A DNA stretch of 7,248 bases from Candidatus Dormiibacterota bacterium (lineage in GTDB: Bacteria > Chloroflexota > Dormibacteria > Aeolococcales > Bog-877). The stretch is from contig JASHRA010000096.1 of the NCBI GenBank assembly GCA_030038765.1, forward strand, positions 1-7,248, written 5' to 3'. The notes below the pieces were generated by a model. The model had not been told where the DNA came from, ran no database searches, and saw only the letters and a list, made by a program, of their open reading frames with translations. The position numbers and the translations under genes were made by a program. Of this stretch, positions 1 to 5,903 are shown one piece after another (positions within the stretch are counted from its first letter, which is position 1; every line of letters starts with the position of its first letter).

Positions 1-1278
1 TCGCTCTGGGCCGGCCAGCGGCACCGCAACCTGACCCTCGGCGTCGGTGGCGGGATCCTCCTCGTCGGCATCCTGGCCGTTCTCTTCGTGCTCCCCTGGG
101 CGACCATCACCCTGGGCGTCAGGGCGCACCAGCTGAGCGACACCGTCACCATCCAGGGAACGGTCGGCACCAGCCAGGGCACCCTGGACCAGATCCCCAC
201 CGAGGCGCTCCAGACCACCACCCTGAGCCAGAACTTCACCGTGACCCCGAGCGGCACCCAGCAGCTGGCGCCTGTTCCTGCCACCGGAACGCTCGAGTTC
301 TGCTGGAACGGCGCCTCGACCGGCCTCATGCTCTCCTTCCAGGGCAACTCACCCGAGTTCAAGGCGGGCAGCTCGGTCGGCTTCACCACCACCAGCGCCG
401 GAGAGAACCAGACCGTCTCGCTGCCCAGCTGTCCCAGCTACTCCCAGGGGGTGGCGGTGCAGGCGGACGCCAACACCCTGGGGGCCCAGGGCAACGTCGG
501 CTCGGGCCAGAGCTGGAACTGGAGCAACTACAGCAACTCTGGCTGCATCAGCATCGGGTCACCCCAAAACGGCTGCAACAACTCGGCTGGCAGCCTGCAG
601 ATCGCGAACTCCAGCGCCATGACCGGTGGCGCCAACGCCACCACCCAGTCGGTGTTCTCCACCAGCGACGTGTCGGCGGCGCAGTCGCAGATGCAGACCG
701 TCGACACCAGCCTCACCCAGAAGGCCCAGCGGCAGCTGCGCAAGGCGGCCGGCTCGCTGGTGCTGGCCCAGGACCCCTCGGGCAACGGCATCGACGTCAC
801 CGTCACCAATCCCACCCTGCCCACCGGCTGCAACACCAGCGCGTCCAATCCCTGCCCGGCGGCCAAGACCCAGACCTTCACCGTCTCGGTGAGCGCCGCG
901 GCCAGCGCCTACAACCCCCAGGTGGCGCGCGCGGCGGTGCTGAAGGACCTCAGGTCGAAGGTCCCCACCGACGCCGAGCTGCTCGCCGATCCCCACATCG
1001 GCACCCCCCGGGTGGTCTCGGCGGGGGCCGGGGGCAGCATCACCCTGACCGCCAAGGCGAGCGGCTACTGGGCCGCCAAGCTGGACCTCAAGCCGCTGCA
1101 GAAAAAGGTCGCCTTCATGAGCCCGGGATCGGCTCGCACGTACCTGCTCTCGCAGCTCCCCGGGGCCAGCACGGTGTCGATCCGGCAGTCTCCCTTCGGG
1201 CTGCCCTGGCTGCCCCTCTTCTCCGGTCGCATCCACCTGGTCCGCGTCTCCATCACCCAGGGCCGGAACGCTGGCTGA
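1..1278 (+). CDS. Baseplate J-like membrane-anchored protein, 5' end outside window
   Basis: The reading frame is open from base 1, giving 425 visible residues before TGA at 1276-1278. The GTG at 88 lies inside a hydrophobic segment and is not a credible start, so the gene begins upstream. Visible residues 11-33 form one membrane helix, preceded by basic residues (RHR) that favour a cytoplasmic N-terminus and an exported C-terminal part. The exported part is rich in Ser, Thr, Asn and Gln. It holds six cysteines (visible residues 101, 144, 182, 192, 277, 285) that could form disulfides. The pattern ATGTLEF, FKAGSSVGF, LGAQGNVGSG, MTGGANATTQSVFSTSDV and a C-terminal LPGASTV...SPFGLPWLP...RIHLVRV matches, from memory, the bacterial membrane-bound proteins annotated as baseplate J/gp47-like. 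Their function is unknown to me. No other phage tail genes are near, so I do not infer a contractile injection system. It is probably cotranscribed with ruvX, 28 bases downstream. Confidence 0.6.
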   Translation, partial: SLWAGQRHRNLTLGVGGGILLVGILAVLFVLPWATITLGVRAHQLSDTVTIQGTVGTSQGTLDQIPTEALQTTTLSQNFTVTPSGTQQLAPVPATGTLEFCWNGASTGLMLSFQGNSPEFKAGSSVGFTTTSAGENQTVSLPSCPSYSQGVAVQADANTLGAQGNVGSGQSWNWSNYSNSGCISIGSPQNGCNNSAGSLQIANSSAMTGGANATTQSVFSTSDVSAAQSQMQTVDTSLTQKAQRQLRKAAGSLVLAQDPSGNGIDVTVTNPTLPTGCNTSASNPCPAAKTQTFTVSVSAAASAYNPQVARAAVLKDLRSKVPTDAELLADPHIGTPRVVSAGAGGSITLTAKASGYWAAKLDLKPLQKKVAFMSPGSARTYLLSQLPGASTVSIRQSPFGLPWLPLFSGRIHLVRVSITQGRNAG

Positions 1279-1306
1279 TCTCCAGGCCCGCCCCGGCTCG
1301 GGACGG

Positions 1307-1723
1307 GTGATGGCCCTGGACCCGGGCCGGGCGCGGGTCGGGGTGGCGGTCAGCGACGAGACCCGCGTCATCGCCCAGCCCCGCGCGGTGCTGGAGCGGC
1401 GCGGGGGCGGGGCCGACATCGCCCGTATCGTGGAGATGGTGCGGGAGCTCTCCGTGACCGAGATCTGCGTCGGCCTGCCGCTCCAGATGGACGGGAGCGA
1501 GGGCGAGGCGGCGCGCTGGGCACGCCACTACGGGACCCAGGTGGAGCGCGCCACCGGGATGCCGGTCAGCTTCGTCGACGAGCGCCTCACCACCCGCCAG
1601 GCGGAGCGCCAGCTGATCGCCGAGGGCGCCTCCCGGAAGCGGCGCCGCCAGCGTGGGGACGGCGTGGCCGCGGCGCTCATCCTGCAGCAGGCGCTGGCCA
1701 GCCCGAGGCGGGCGGGCCGTTGA
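1307..1723 (+). CDS. ruvX: RuvX/YqgF family Holliday-junction resolvase-like nuclease
   Basis: RuvX (YqgF) is an RNase H-fold nuclease linked to pre-16S rRNA 5'-end maturation and proposed as a Holliday-junction resolvase; it is cytoplasmic. The 138-residue product is normal for the family. Signatures run in order: LDPGRARVGVAVSD at residues 4-17 with acidic D5; VGLPLQMDGSEG at 55-66; VDERLTT at 90-96 with D91 and E92; and a C-terminal GDGVAAALILQ at 117-127 with D118, the usual third acidic site. The start is either GTG 1307 or the adjacent ATG 1310. Either puts the LDPG strand almost at the N-terminus, as in the family, although many homologues have a few more residues. The only ribosome-binding signal is a weak G-rich stretch (1299-1306). 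The stop codon overlaps the TTG start of mltG. A ruvX-mltG pair is a common bacterial arrangement. Confidence 0.93.
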   Translation: MMALDPGRARVGVAVSDETRVIAQPRAVLERRGGGADIARIVEMVRELSVTEICVGLPLQMDGSEGEAARWARHYGTQVERATGMPVSFVDERLTTRQAERQLIAEGASRKRRRQRGDGVAAALILQQALASPRRAGR

Positions 1724-2745
1724 GGCACGGGCGCCTCTGGCTCGGCTGCCTGCTGCTCCTGCTGGTCCTACTGGGGGCGGTCGGCGGGGCCGCGCTCTAT
1801 CTCCGCGGCCAGCTGGCCCCGGTGCAGGCCAACCAGCACAGCAAGCTGCTGGTGACGGTCCGCAAGGGCGAGTCCTTGGAGCAGCTCTCGGACCGGCTCC
1901 AGGCCCGCGGGGTGGTCCGCAACGCCTTCGTCTTCCGCCTCTACGCCGACACCAAGCACCTCGCCTCCCAGCTCCGGGCAGGCAAGTTCGAGCTCGACCG
2001 GGGCATGTCGGCCGACGAGATCATCGCCGTGCTCAAGGGCCCGCCCCTGAGCCAGGCCTTCGACGTCACCGTCCCGGACGGGCTGCGCGCCGCTCAGGAG
2101 GCGAACCTGCTCCAGTCCGACGGGCTCTTCCCGGCCCAGCGCTACCTCCAGGTGGTGAACGCGGCCACCCAGTTCCCCGATGTCAGCCCGCTGCCGGGGA
2201 CGCCGGCCGGCGCCGGCTGGGAGGGGCTGGCCTTCGGCGACACCTACCAGGTGCTGCCCAAGATCACGGCGCGCCAGTTCCTCGACAAGCAGCTGGAGGA
2301 CTTCGACCTGCGCCTGCGGACCAAGATCCTGGCCGGCGCCGCCGCGGTCGGGCTCACCCCCTACCAGGTGGTGGTCCTGGCCTCGATCGTCTCCGCCGAG
2401 GCGGCCACTCCCCACGACCGGGGGCTGGTGGCGGGCGTCTTCTTCAACCGCCTCCACGCCGGCATGGCGCTCCAGAGCGACGTCACCGTGCTCTACGCGC
2501 AGTCGCTGGCCGGCGACCACAGCACGGAGGTCGACACCGGCTTCGCCTCCCCCTACAACACCTACCTGCACACGGGACTTCCCCCGGGGCCCATCGACAG
2601 CCCCGGGGAGGCGGCCATCGAAGCCGTGCTCCACCCCATCGCCAGCGGCTACTTCTACTTCCTGGCCCTGCCCGACGGCAAGGTGGAGTACAGCGTGACC
2701 CTGGCCCAGCACCAGCAGCAGGTGGCGGAGGCGGGGGAGGGTTGA
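1720..2745 (+). CDS. mltG: Endolytic murein transglycosylase MltG (YceG-like)
   Basis: MltG cleaves nascent peptidoglycan glycan strands at the outer face of the cytoplasmic membrane and is thought to end strand elongation. The 341-residue product has a short basic N-terminus, one membrane helix (about residues 8-28) and a LysM-like subdomain (about 43-66, VRKGESLEQLSDRL). The YceG catalytic domain follows: FGDTYQVL 172-179, ASIVSAEA 221-228, VFFNRLHAGMALQSDVTVLYA 240-260, and YNTYLHTGLPPGPIDSPG 279-296. The catalytic glutamate should be E227, the second acidic position of the usual ASIVEKE motif; the first is serine here. The TTG start at 1720 overlaps the ruvX stop (TTGA), suggesting translational coupling. 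GAGG at 1705-1708 lies 11 bases upstream, slightly far for a ribosome-binding site. The next gene begins 16 bases after the stop. Confidence 0.95.
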   Translation: MRHGRLWLGCLLLLLVLLGAVGGAALYLRGQLAPVQANQHSKLLVTVRKGESLEQLSDRLQARGVVRNAFVFRLYADTKHLASQLRAGKFELDRGMSADEIIAVLKGPPLSQAFDVTVPDGLRAAQEANLLQSDGLFPAQRYLQVVNAATQFPDVSPLPGTPAGAGWEGLAFGDTYQVLPKITARQFLDKQLEDFDLRLRTKILAGAAAVGLTPYQVVVLASIVSAEAATPHDRGLVAGVFFNRLHAGMALQSDVTVLYAQSLAGDHSTEVDTGFASPYNTYLHTGLPPGPIDSPGEAAIEAVLHPIASGYFYFLALPDGKVEYSVTLAQHQQQVAEAGEG

Positions 2746-2761
2746 GCCGAGGGCGCTCCGC

Positions 2762-3427
2762 GTGAGCGGCGAGGAGGCGATCGGCTGGGGCGCCCTGGGG
2801 CTGGTGGGCGGGCTGCTCATGGGCCAGCTCTCGCTGCTCCTGGAGCGGCCCCTGGCCGGGGACGAGCCCAGGCCCCGCCTGGGGCCGACCTACATCGAGC
2901 TGGCCCTGCTGCCGCTGCTGGGCTTCGTCGGCTTCGCCAGCTTCGCCCTGCGCCAGGGCATGGGGGCCGGGCTCCTGGTACACAGCCTCTGGATCCTGGT
3001 CCTGCTCCAGATCCTCGGCTTCGACCTGAAGCACCGCCTGGTGCTGGACGTGGTCACGCTGCCCGGGCTGGTCCTGGCCCTGGCCCTGGCCAGCTTCAGC
3101 CCCGACCTCTCCCTGCCCCGGGCCCTCTTCGGCTTCCTGGTCGGGGGCGGGCTGCTGCTGCCCCTGGCCGTGATCAGCACCGTCTTCCACCACGGCGAGG
3201 GCTTCGGCTGGGGCGACGTCAAGCTGGGCATGCTGATCGGCAGCATCACCGGCATGAGCCTGGACTACGGGCAGCTCTACGCGCTCTGGGCGCTGGTGGC
3301 CGGGGCCATGCTGGGCGGGGTGGTGACCCTGCTGCTGCTGCTCAGCCGGCGCCTGCACCTGGGGGACGCCGTCCCCTACGGGCCCTTCCTCGTCTTCGGG
3401 GCCGGGCTGATCCTCTACTTCATGTAG
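2762..3427 (+). CDS. Short type IV prepilin peptidase (A24 family) without the cysteine module
   Basis: Membrane aspartyl protease that should cut leader peptides of type IV pilins or pseudopilins on the cytoplasmic side. The 221 residues are largely hydrophobic, with about six to eight membrane helices. The two A24 aspartates are present: D88 in FDLKHRLVLD (87-96) and D152 in the GxGD motif GWGDVKLG (149-156). The C-terminal VPYGPFLVFGAG (204-215) is also typical. The N-terminus keeps a GLVGGLLMGQLSLLLERP stretch resembling the first PilD helix, but has no cysteines at all. The zinc-binding and N-methyltransferase region of full-length PilD is therefore reduced or lost, and N-methylation by this protein is doubtful. 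GTG 2762 is preceded by GAGGG (2749-2753) at an 8-base spacing. No pilin gene is in the window, so the substrate is unknown. The 3' end overlaps the converging HD-GYP gene by 8 bases. Confidence 0.9.
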   Translation: MSGEEAIGWGALGLVGGLLMGQLSLLLERPLAGDEPRPRLGPTYIELALLPLLGFVGFASFALRQGMGAGLLVHSLWILVLLQILGFDLKHRLVLDVVTLPGLVLALALASFSPDLSLPRALFGFLVGGGLLLPLAVISTVFHHGEGFGWGDVKLGMLIGSITGMSLDYGQLYALWALVAGAMLGGVVTLLLLLSRRLHLGDAVPYGPFLVFGAGLILYFM

Positions 3428-4826
3428 GCGAGGGCGCCAGCTCCGCCATCGGCTCCCCGGCCAGGATCTGCTCCAGGGCGGTGATGGGCTCGCCCGCCAG
3501 GCGCGTGCCCTGCTCCCGCTTCAGCACCCGCAGCGCCTCCGGGCCCTCCATGCCGCGGCGGTAGGGTCGGTGCGCGGTGAGCGCCTCGTAGACGTCCGCC
3601 ACGGCCAGGATGTGGGCTCCGTGGGGCATCTCGGGGCCCCTCAGGTTGCGGTGGTAGCCGCTGCCGTCCAGGCGCTCGTGGTGGGAGGCGGCCATCTCGG
3701 TGACGTCGTCCAGGGTCCAGAGCGGGGAGAGGATCTGCTGGGTCAGGGCGGGGTGGCGCTGCATCTCCTCCGCCTCCTCCGCCACGAGCGGTCCGGGCTT
3801 GTCCAGGATGGAGTTGCTGACGGCCAGCTTGCCGAGGTCGTGGAGGAGTCCGGCCAGGCCCACGCGCTCCTGCTCCTCGGGCGAGAGACGCATGGTCTCC
3901 GCCATCAGCCGGGAGATGGCGGCGACGCGGGTGGAGTGGTTGGTCGTCCAGGGCGACTTGGCGTCGACCACGGCGGCGAAGACCTCGGCCACGCGGACCA
4001 GCTCGTCCGTCGCCTGGGGGCCGATGTCGCGCGGCTCGGGGTCGAGGCGGCTGACGTGCTCGGGATGGCCGATCTCCGCCAGCTGGCGCCAGAGGCGGCC
4101 GTTGCGGGCGTGGGCCAGCATCAGGTCGACCAGCACCGGGTCGAACCAGCGGCCCCGGCGCTGGCGCAGGATCATCTCGGCGGCCCTGCCCCCGCCCTGG
4201 CTCCAGAAGATCTCCACCGTCTGCGCCAGGAGCGCGATGCGGGAGAGCATGGGCACCTCGTCGCCCCTCAGGCCCCGGGGCCGACCGCCGCCGTCCCAGT
4301 GCTCGTCCAGGTTCTCCACCGCGGCCGCCGCCGGCTCCTCCCAGCCCAGCTGGCGCACCAGCTCGGCGCCCTGCTGGGAGCGGACCTCGATCAGCTCGTT
4401 GGCCAGGCCCGGCCCCCGGCTGCCCACCGACACCATCTGCGCCATCCGCCTCGTGATCGGCGCCGCCGGGGCGGTCTGGCGGATGGCGAAGACCAGCGAG
4501 CGCCACTGGCCGCTGGTGTCGGCCACCTTGAGGCGCGCCTTGGTGCGGCGGTCGTCGGCGTGGAACCAGTGGGTGACGCTGTAGGCGTTGGCGGAGCAGC
4601 CCACGTCCTTCAGCAGCAGGGCGTAGAAGAGGTCCTGGCGCTCCTGGGGCAGCAGCTCCAGCCACTTGGCCACCTGCATGCCGAGCCAGCAGGCGCGCAG
4701 GGCGTGCCCCATCGGCTCCCCCTCGGCCAGGTCCAGGGCGCGGGACAGGGAGGCGATCACCAGCGAGCTGGGGAGATGGCCCGGCGCCAGCTTCCGGCCG
4801 GGGCTCGGGCCCGGGCTGATTGCCAT
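3420..4826 (-). CDS. Tandem HD-GYP protein: degenerate N-terminal HD plus intact C-terminal HD-GYP phosphodiesterase
   Basis: Likely a cytoplasmic cyclic-di-GMP phosphodiesterase of 468 residues. The C-terminal domain (about 271-440) keeps the HD-GYP metal-site pattern: NHSTR with H297, LLHDLGKL with H329/D330 and K333, RHP with H358, SHHERLDGSGY with H382/H383, and AVADVYEALTAHRPYR with D411. The third letter of GYP is changed (GYH, residues 390-392). The N-terminal region (about 21-208) looks like a decayed copy: GHALRACWLGM near 40-50, LLKDVGC at 71-77 where HD would stand (K73-D74), and ENLDEHWDGGGRPRGLRGDEVPMLSRI at 171-197 in place of HHExxDGxGYPxGL. It is probably a regulatory or dimerisation module. 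I see no membrane helix, receiver or GAF domain. The start is uncertain: ATG 4826 is used, GTG 4832 is an alternative, and neither has a clear ribosome-binding site. Longer reading towards 5132 would cross efp and is not protein-like. Confidence 0.85.
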   Translation of the reverse strand: MAISPGPSPGRKLAPGHLPSSLVIASLSRALDLAEGEPMGHALRACWLGMQVAKWLELLPQERQDLFYALLLKDVGCSANAYSVTHWFHADDRRTKARLKVADTSGQWRSLVFAIRQTAPAAPITRRMAQMVSVGSRGPGLANELIEVRSQQGAELVRQLGWEEPAAAAVENLDEHWDGGGRPRGLRGDEVPMLSRIALLAQTVEIFWSQGGGRAAEMILRQRRGRWFDPVLVDLMLAHARNGRLWRQLAEIGHPEHVSRLDPEPRDIGPQATDELVRVAEVFAAVVDAKSPWTTNHSTRVAAISRLMAETMRLSPEEQERVGLAGLLHDLGKLAVSNSILDKPGPLVAEEAEEMQRHPALTQQILSPLWTLDDVTEMAASHHERLDGSGYHRNLRGPEMPHGAHILAVADVYEALTAHRPYRRGMEGPEALRVLKREQGTRLAGEPITALEQILAGEPMAELAPSPT

Positions 4827-4856
4827 CGCCACCCACGCTAGGCGGGCTCGCCGCAG

Positions 4857-4876
4857 GTCGAGATCGCGATCTCGAC
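4857..4876. promoter_or_regulatory. Perfect 20-bp palindrome, candidate operator
   Basis: The half GTCGAGATCG is followed directly by its exact reverse complement CGATCTCGAC, with no mismatch and no spacer. It lies 31 bases upstream of the HD-GYP start and 108 bases upstream of efp. Symmetry of this length in a divergent promoter region fits the binding site of a dimeric repressor or activator. No regulator gene is in the window, so the protein is unknown. An uninterrupted palindrome would make a poor RNA hairpin because it has no loop, which favours a DNA-level role. Confidence 0.5.
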
Positions 4877-4884
4877 GCGATCTC
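4865..4884. repeat. 9-bp direct repeat of the palindrome half-site, 11 bp apart
   Basis: CGCGATCTC occurs at 4865-4873, spanning the palindrome centre and right half, and again at 4876-4884. The 11-bp spacing is about one DNA helical turn, so both copies face the same side of the helix. This looks like an auxiliary half-site next to the palindromic operator, although part could be chance in GC-rich DNA. Confidence 0.45.
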
Positions 4885-4900
4885 TGACGACCACGTCGCG

Positions 4901-4922
4901 GCCGGGCCCTTGGGGGCCCGGC
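4901..4922. repeat. Perfect 9-bp GC stem-loop upstream of efp
   Basis: GCCGGGCCC (4901-4909) pairs exactly with GGGCCCGGC (4914-4922) around a TTGG loop. All nine pairs are G-C, so it would fold very stably in RNA or extrude in DNA. No T-run follows on either strand, so it is not a standard intrinsic terminator. It could be an attenuation or stability element in the efp 5' leader, or a promoter-proximal protein site, depending on where transcription starts. Confidence 0.5.
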
Positions 4923-4967
4923 AAAGCTGCCATGATCAACCTGCGTCCGGGCCAGGCGGGCGGAGCC

Positions 4968-4976
4968 GAGGAGGAG
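4968..4976 (+). promoter_or_regulatory. Strong Shine-Dalgarno for efp
   Basis: GAGGAGGAG ends 7 bases before ATG 4984. It is the best anti-16S match noted in the window and fixes the EF-P start, which also matches the family N-terminus (MI followed by a small residue, then the L-R-x-G pattern). Confidence 0.8.
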
Positions 4977-4983
4977 TGCGCGG

Positions 4984-5544
4984 ATGATCAATGCCGGTGA
5001 GCTGAGGGCGGGCACGACGGTGGAGCGCAACGGGCAGCTCTGGGAGGTCCTCTCCTTCGAGCACATCAAGCTCGGCCGCGGCACCGCGGTGGTCCGGACC
5101 CGCCTGCGCAACCTGGACACGGGCTCCGTCACCGAGGAGACCTTCCGCCCCGAGGAGCGCTTCCCCCGGGCCCGGATCGAGAAGGTGGACGTCCAGTACC
5201 TCTACCGCGACGGGGAGCAGTACGTGGTCATGGAGAGCCAGACCTTCGACCAGTTCCCCCTCGATCCCGGCCAGTTCGGGGACGCGGCCCGCTACGTGCG
5301 CGAGTCGGACCACCTCTTCGTCCTCCGCCACGAGGGCAGGGTGCTGGGGGTGGAGCTGCCCATCGCCGTGGAGCTGGAGGTGGTCGAGACCGAGCCCGGC
5401 TTCCGCGGCGACACCGCCACCGGGGCCAGCAAGCCGGCCACGCTCAGCACCGGGCTGGTGGTCGACGCCCCCCTCTTCGTCGAGGTGGGCGACACCCTCA
5501 AGGTGGACACCCGCTCCGGCAAGTACCTGGAGCGGGTCCAGTGA
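4984..5544 (+). CDS. efp: Translation elongation factor P
   Basis: EF-P binds between the P and E sites of the ribosome and relieves stalling at consecutive prolines. The 186 residues are full length for the family: an N-terminal KOW-like domain (about 1-64) and two OB-like domains. Conserved stretches include FRPEERF, QYLYRDGEQYVVMES, and the C-terminal signature VVETEPGFRGDTATGASKPATLSTGLVV followed by VPLF-like DAPLFVEVGD. The tip loop that reaches the peptidyl-transferase centre reads HIKLGRGTA. Residue 32, lysine in E. coli-like (K34) and Bacillus-type EF-P, is arginine here. As I recall it, Thermus EF-P has the same KLGRG loop; arginine at this site is rhamnosylated by EarP in Pseudomonas and Neisseria, but their loop differs. 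No modification gene is visible. ATG 4984 has an excellent Shine-Dalgarno. It heads the efp-asp23-nusB-xseA operon. Confidence 0.97.
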   Translation: MINAGELRAGTTVERNGQLWEVLSFEHIKLGRGTAVVRTRLRNLDTGSVTEETFRPEERFPRARIEKVDVQYLYRDGEQYVVMESQTFDQFPLDPGQFGDAARYVRESDHLFVLRHEGRVLGVELPIAVELEVVETEPGFRGDTATGASKPATLSTGLVVDAPLFVEVGDTLKVDTRSGKYLERVQ

Positions 5545-5903
5545 CGACCCACGTGCTGACCTCGGCGTCGCCGCCGCCCCCGGGCCGCGTCCGCGTCGCC
5601 ACCGAGGTGGTGGGCTCGATCGTGGCCTACGCCGCCCTCGCGGTCGAGGGCGTGGCCGGGCTCTGCGAGCCGGTGGGCATGCCCAGCCTCCCGCCCCACC
5701 TCCAGCACAGCCACCGCGGGGTGCGTCTGCAGATGGTGGGAGACACCGGCATCCGTCTCGACCTCCACCTGGCGGTCCGTCCCGACGCCCGCCTGCAGAG
5801 CCTCGCCGAGGAGCTCCAGGAGCGCGTCGGGCGCGACCTGCACAGCATGCTGGGGCTGGACGCCGTCGAGATCAACCTCCACATCGCCGAGCTGGAGCCT
5901 TGA
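5541..5903 (+). CDS. Asp23/Gls24 family envelope-stress protein
   Basis: A 120-residue Asp23/Gls24 (DUF322) family protein. The diagnostic order is present: GRVRVATEVVGSIVAYAALAVEGVAGL (15-41), then HRGVRLQMVGDTGIRLDLHLAVR (58-80), then a helical LQSLAEELQERVGRDLHSMLGLDAVEINLHIAELE (85-119). Members are small soluble proteins. In Firmicutes some attach to the inner membrane face through a partner (AmaP) and respond to cell-wall stress; the molecular activity is unclear. No AmaP-like gene is nearby. The GTG start overlaps the efp stop (GTGA), with GGAG at 5529-5532 at 8-base spacing. An Asp23 gene beside nusB is a recurrent arrangement in Gram-positive-type genomes. The region 46-57 (PSLPPHLQHSHR) is a Pro/His-rich insert between the first helix and the strands. 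Confidence 0.88.
   Translation: MTTHVLTSASPPPPGRVRVATEVVGSIVAYAALAVEGVAGLCEPVGMPSLPPHLQHSHRGVRLQMVGDTGIRLDLHLAVRPDARLQSLAEELQERVGRDLHSMLGLDAVEINLHIAELEP

Larger units (their letters stand above)
4827..4983. promoter_or_regulatory. Divergent intergenic control region between the HD-GYP gene and efp
   Basis: This is the only sizeable non-coding gap (157 bases) and must hold the start signals of the leftward HD-GYP gene and of the rightward efp operon. It contains a 20-bp palindrome with an extra half-site, a 9-bp GC hairpin and the efp ribosome-binding site, listed separately. I could not find a convincing -35/-10 pair on either strand. TTGGGG (4910) with CATGAT (4931) is only a poor match with a 15-base spacer. 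Confidence 0.65.

Noticed and set aside
1..1278. Contractile injection system or prophage suggested by the baseplate-J similarity
   Set aside because: No tail sheath, tube, spike or ATPase gene follows; the neighbours are housekeeping genes and the protein has its own membrane helix.
559..1419. 286-residue antisense frame over the first gene and ruvX
   Set aside because: Arg/Gly/Pro-rich shadow without motifs. Both sense genes are better supported.
1653..2765. 370-residue open frame on the + strand over mltG
   Set aside because: It is an out-of-frame shadow with a Gly/Pro/Arg/Ala-dominated, low-complexity product, while mltG in the other frame has a complete family signature.
1768..2820. 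350-residue antisense open frame opposite mltG
   Set aside because: High GC removes stop codons on all frames. The product resembles no family and mirrors mltG codon bias.
3399..3461. Possible long-range pairing of GGCCGGG and CCCGGCC around the convergent junction
   Set aside because: The loop of about 45-50 bases is long, no T-run follows, and such pairs are common in this base composition.
3570..4841. 423-residue + strand open frame opposite the HD-GYP gene
   Set aside because: The translation is His/Gly/Val/Leu/Gln-rich noise, whereas the minus strand encodes conserved HD-GYP motifs.
4910..4936. TTGGGG / CATGAT as an efp promoter
   Set aside because: Spacing is short, the -10 match is poor, and the -35 would sit inside the hairpin loop.
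4827..5132. Extension of the HD-GYP frame upstream to 5132
   Set aside because: It would cross the control region and the start of efp, has an Arg-rich unlikely sequence, and adds nothing family-like.
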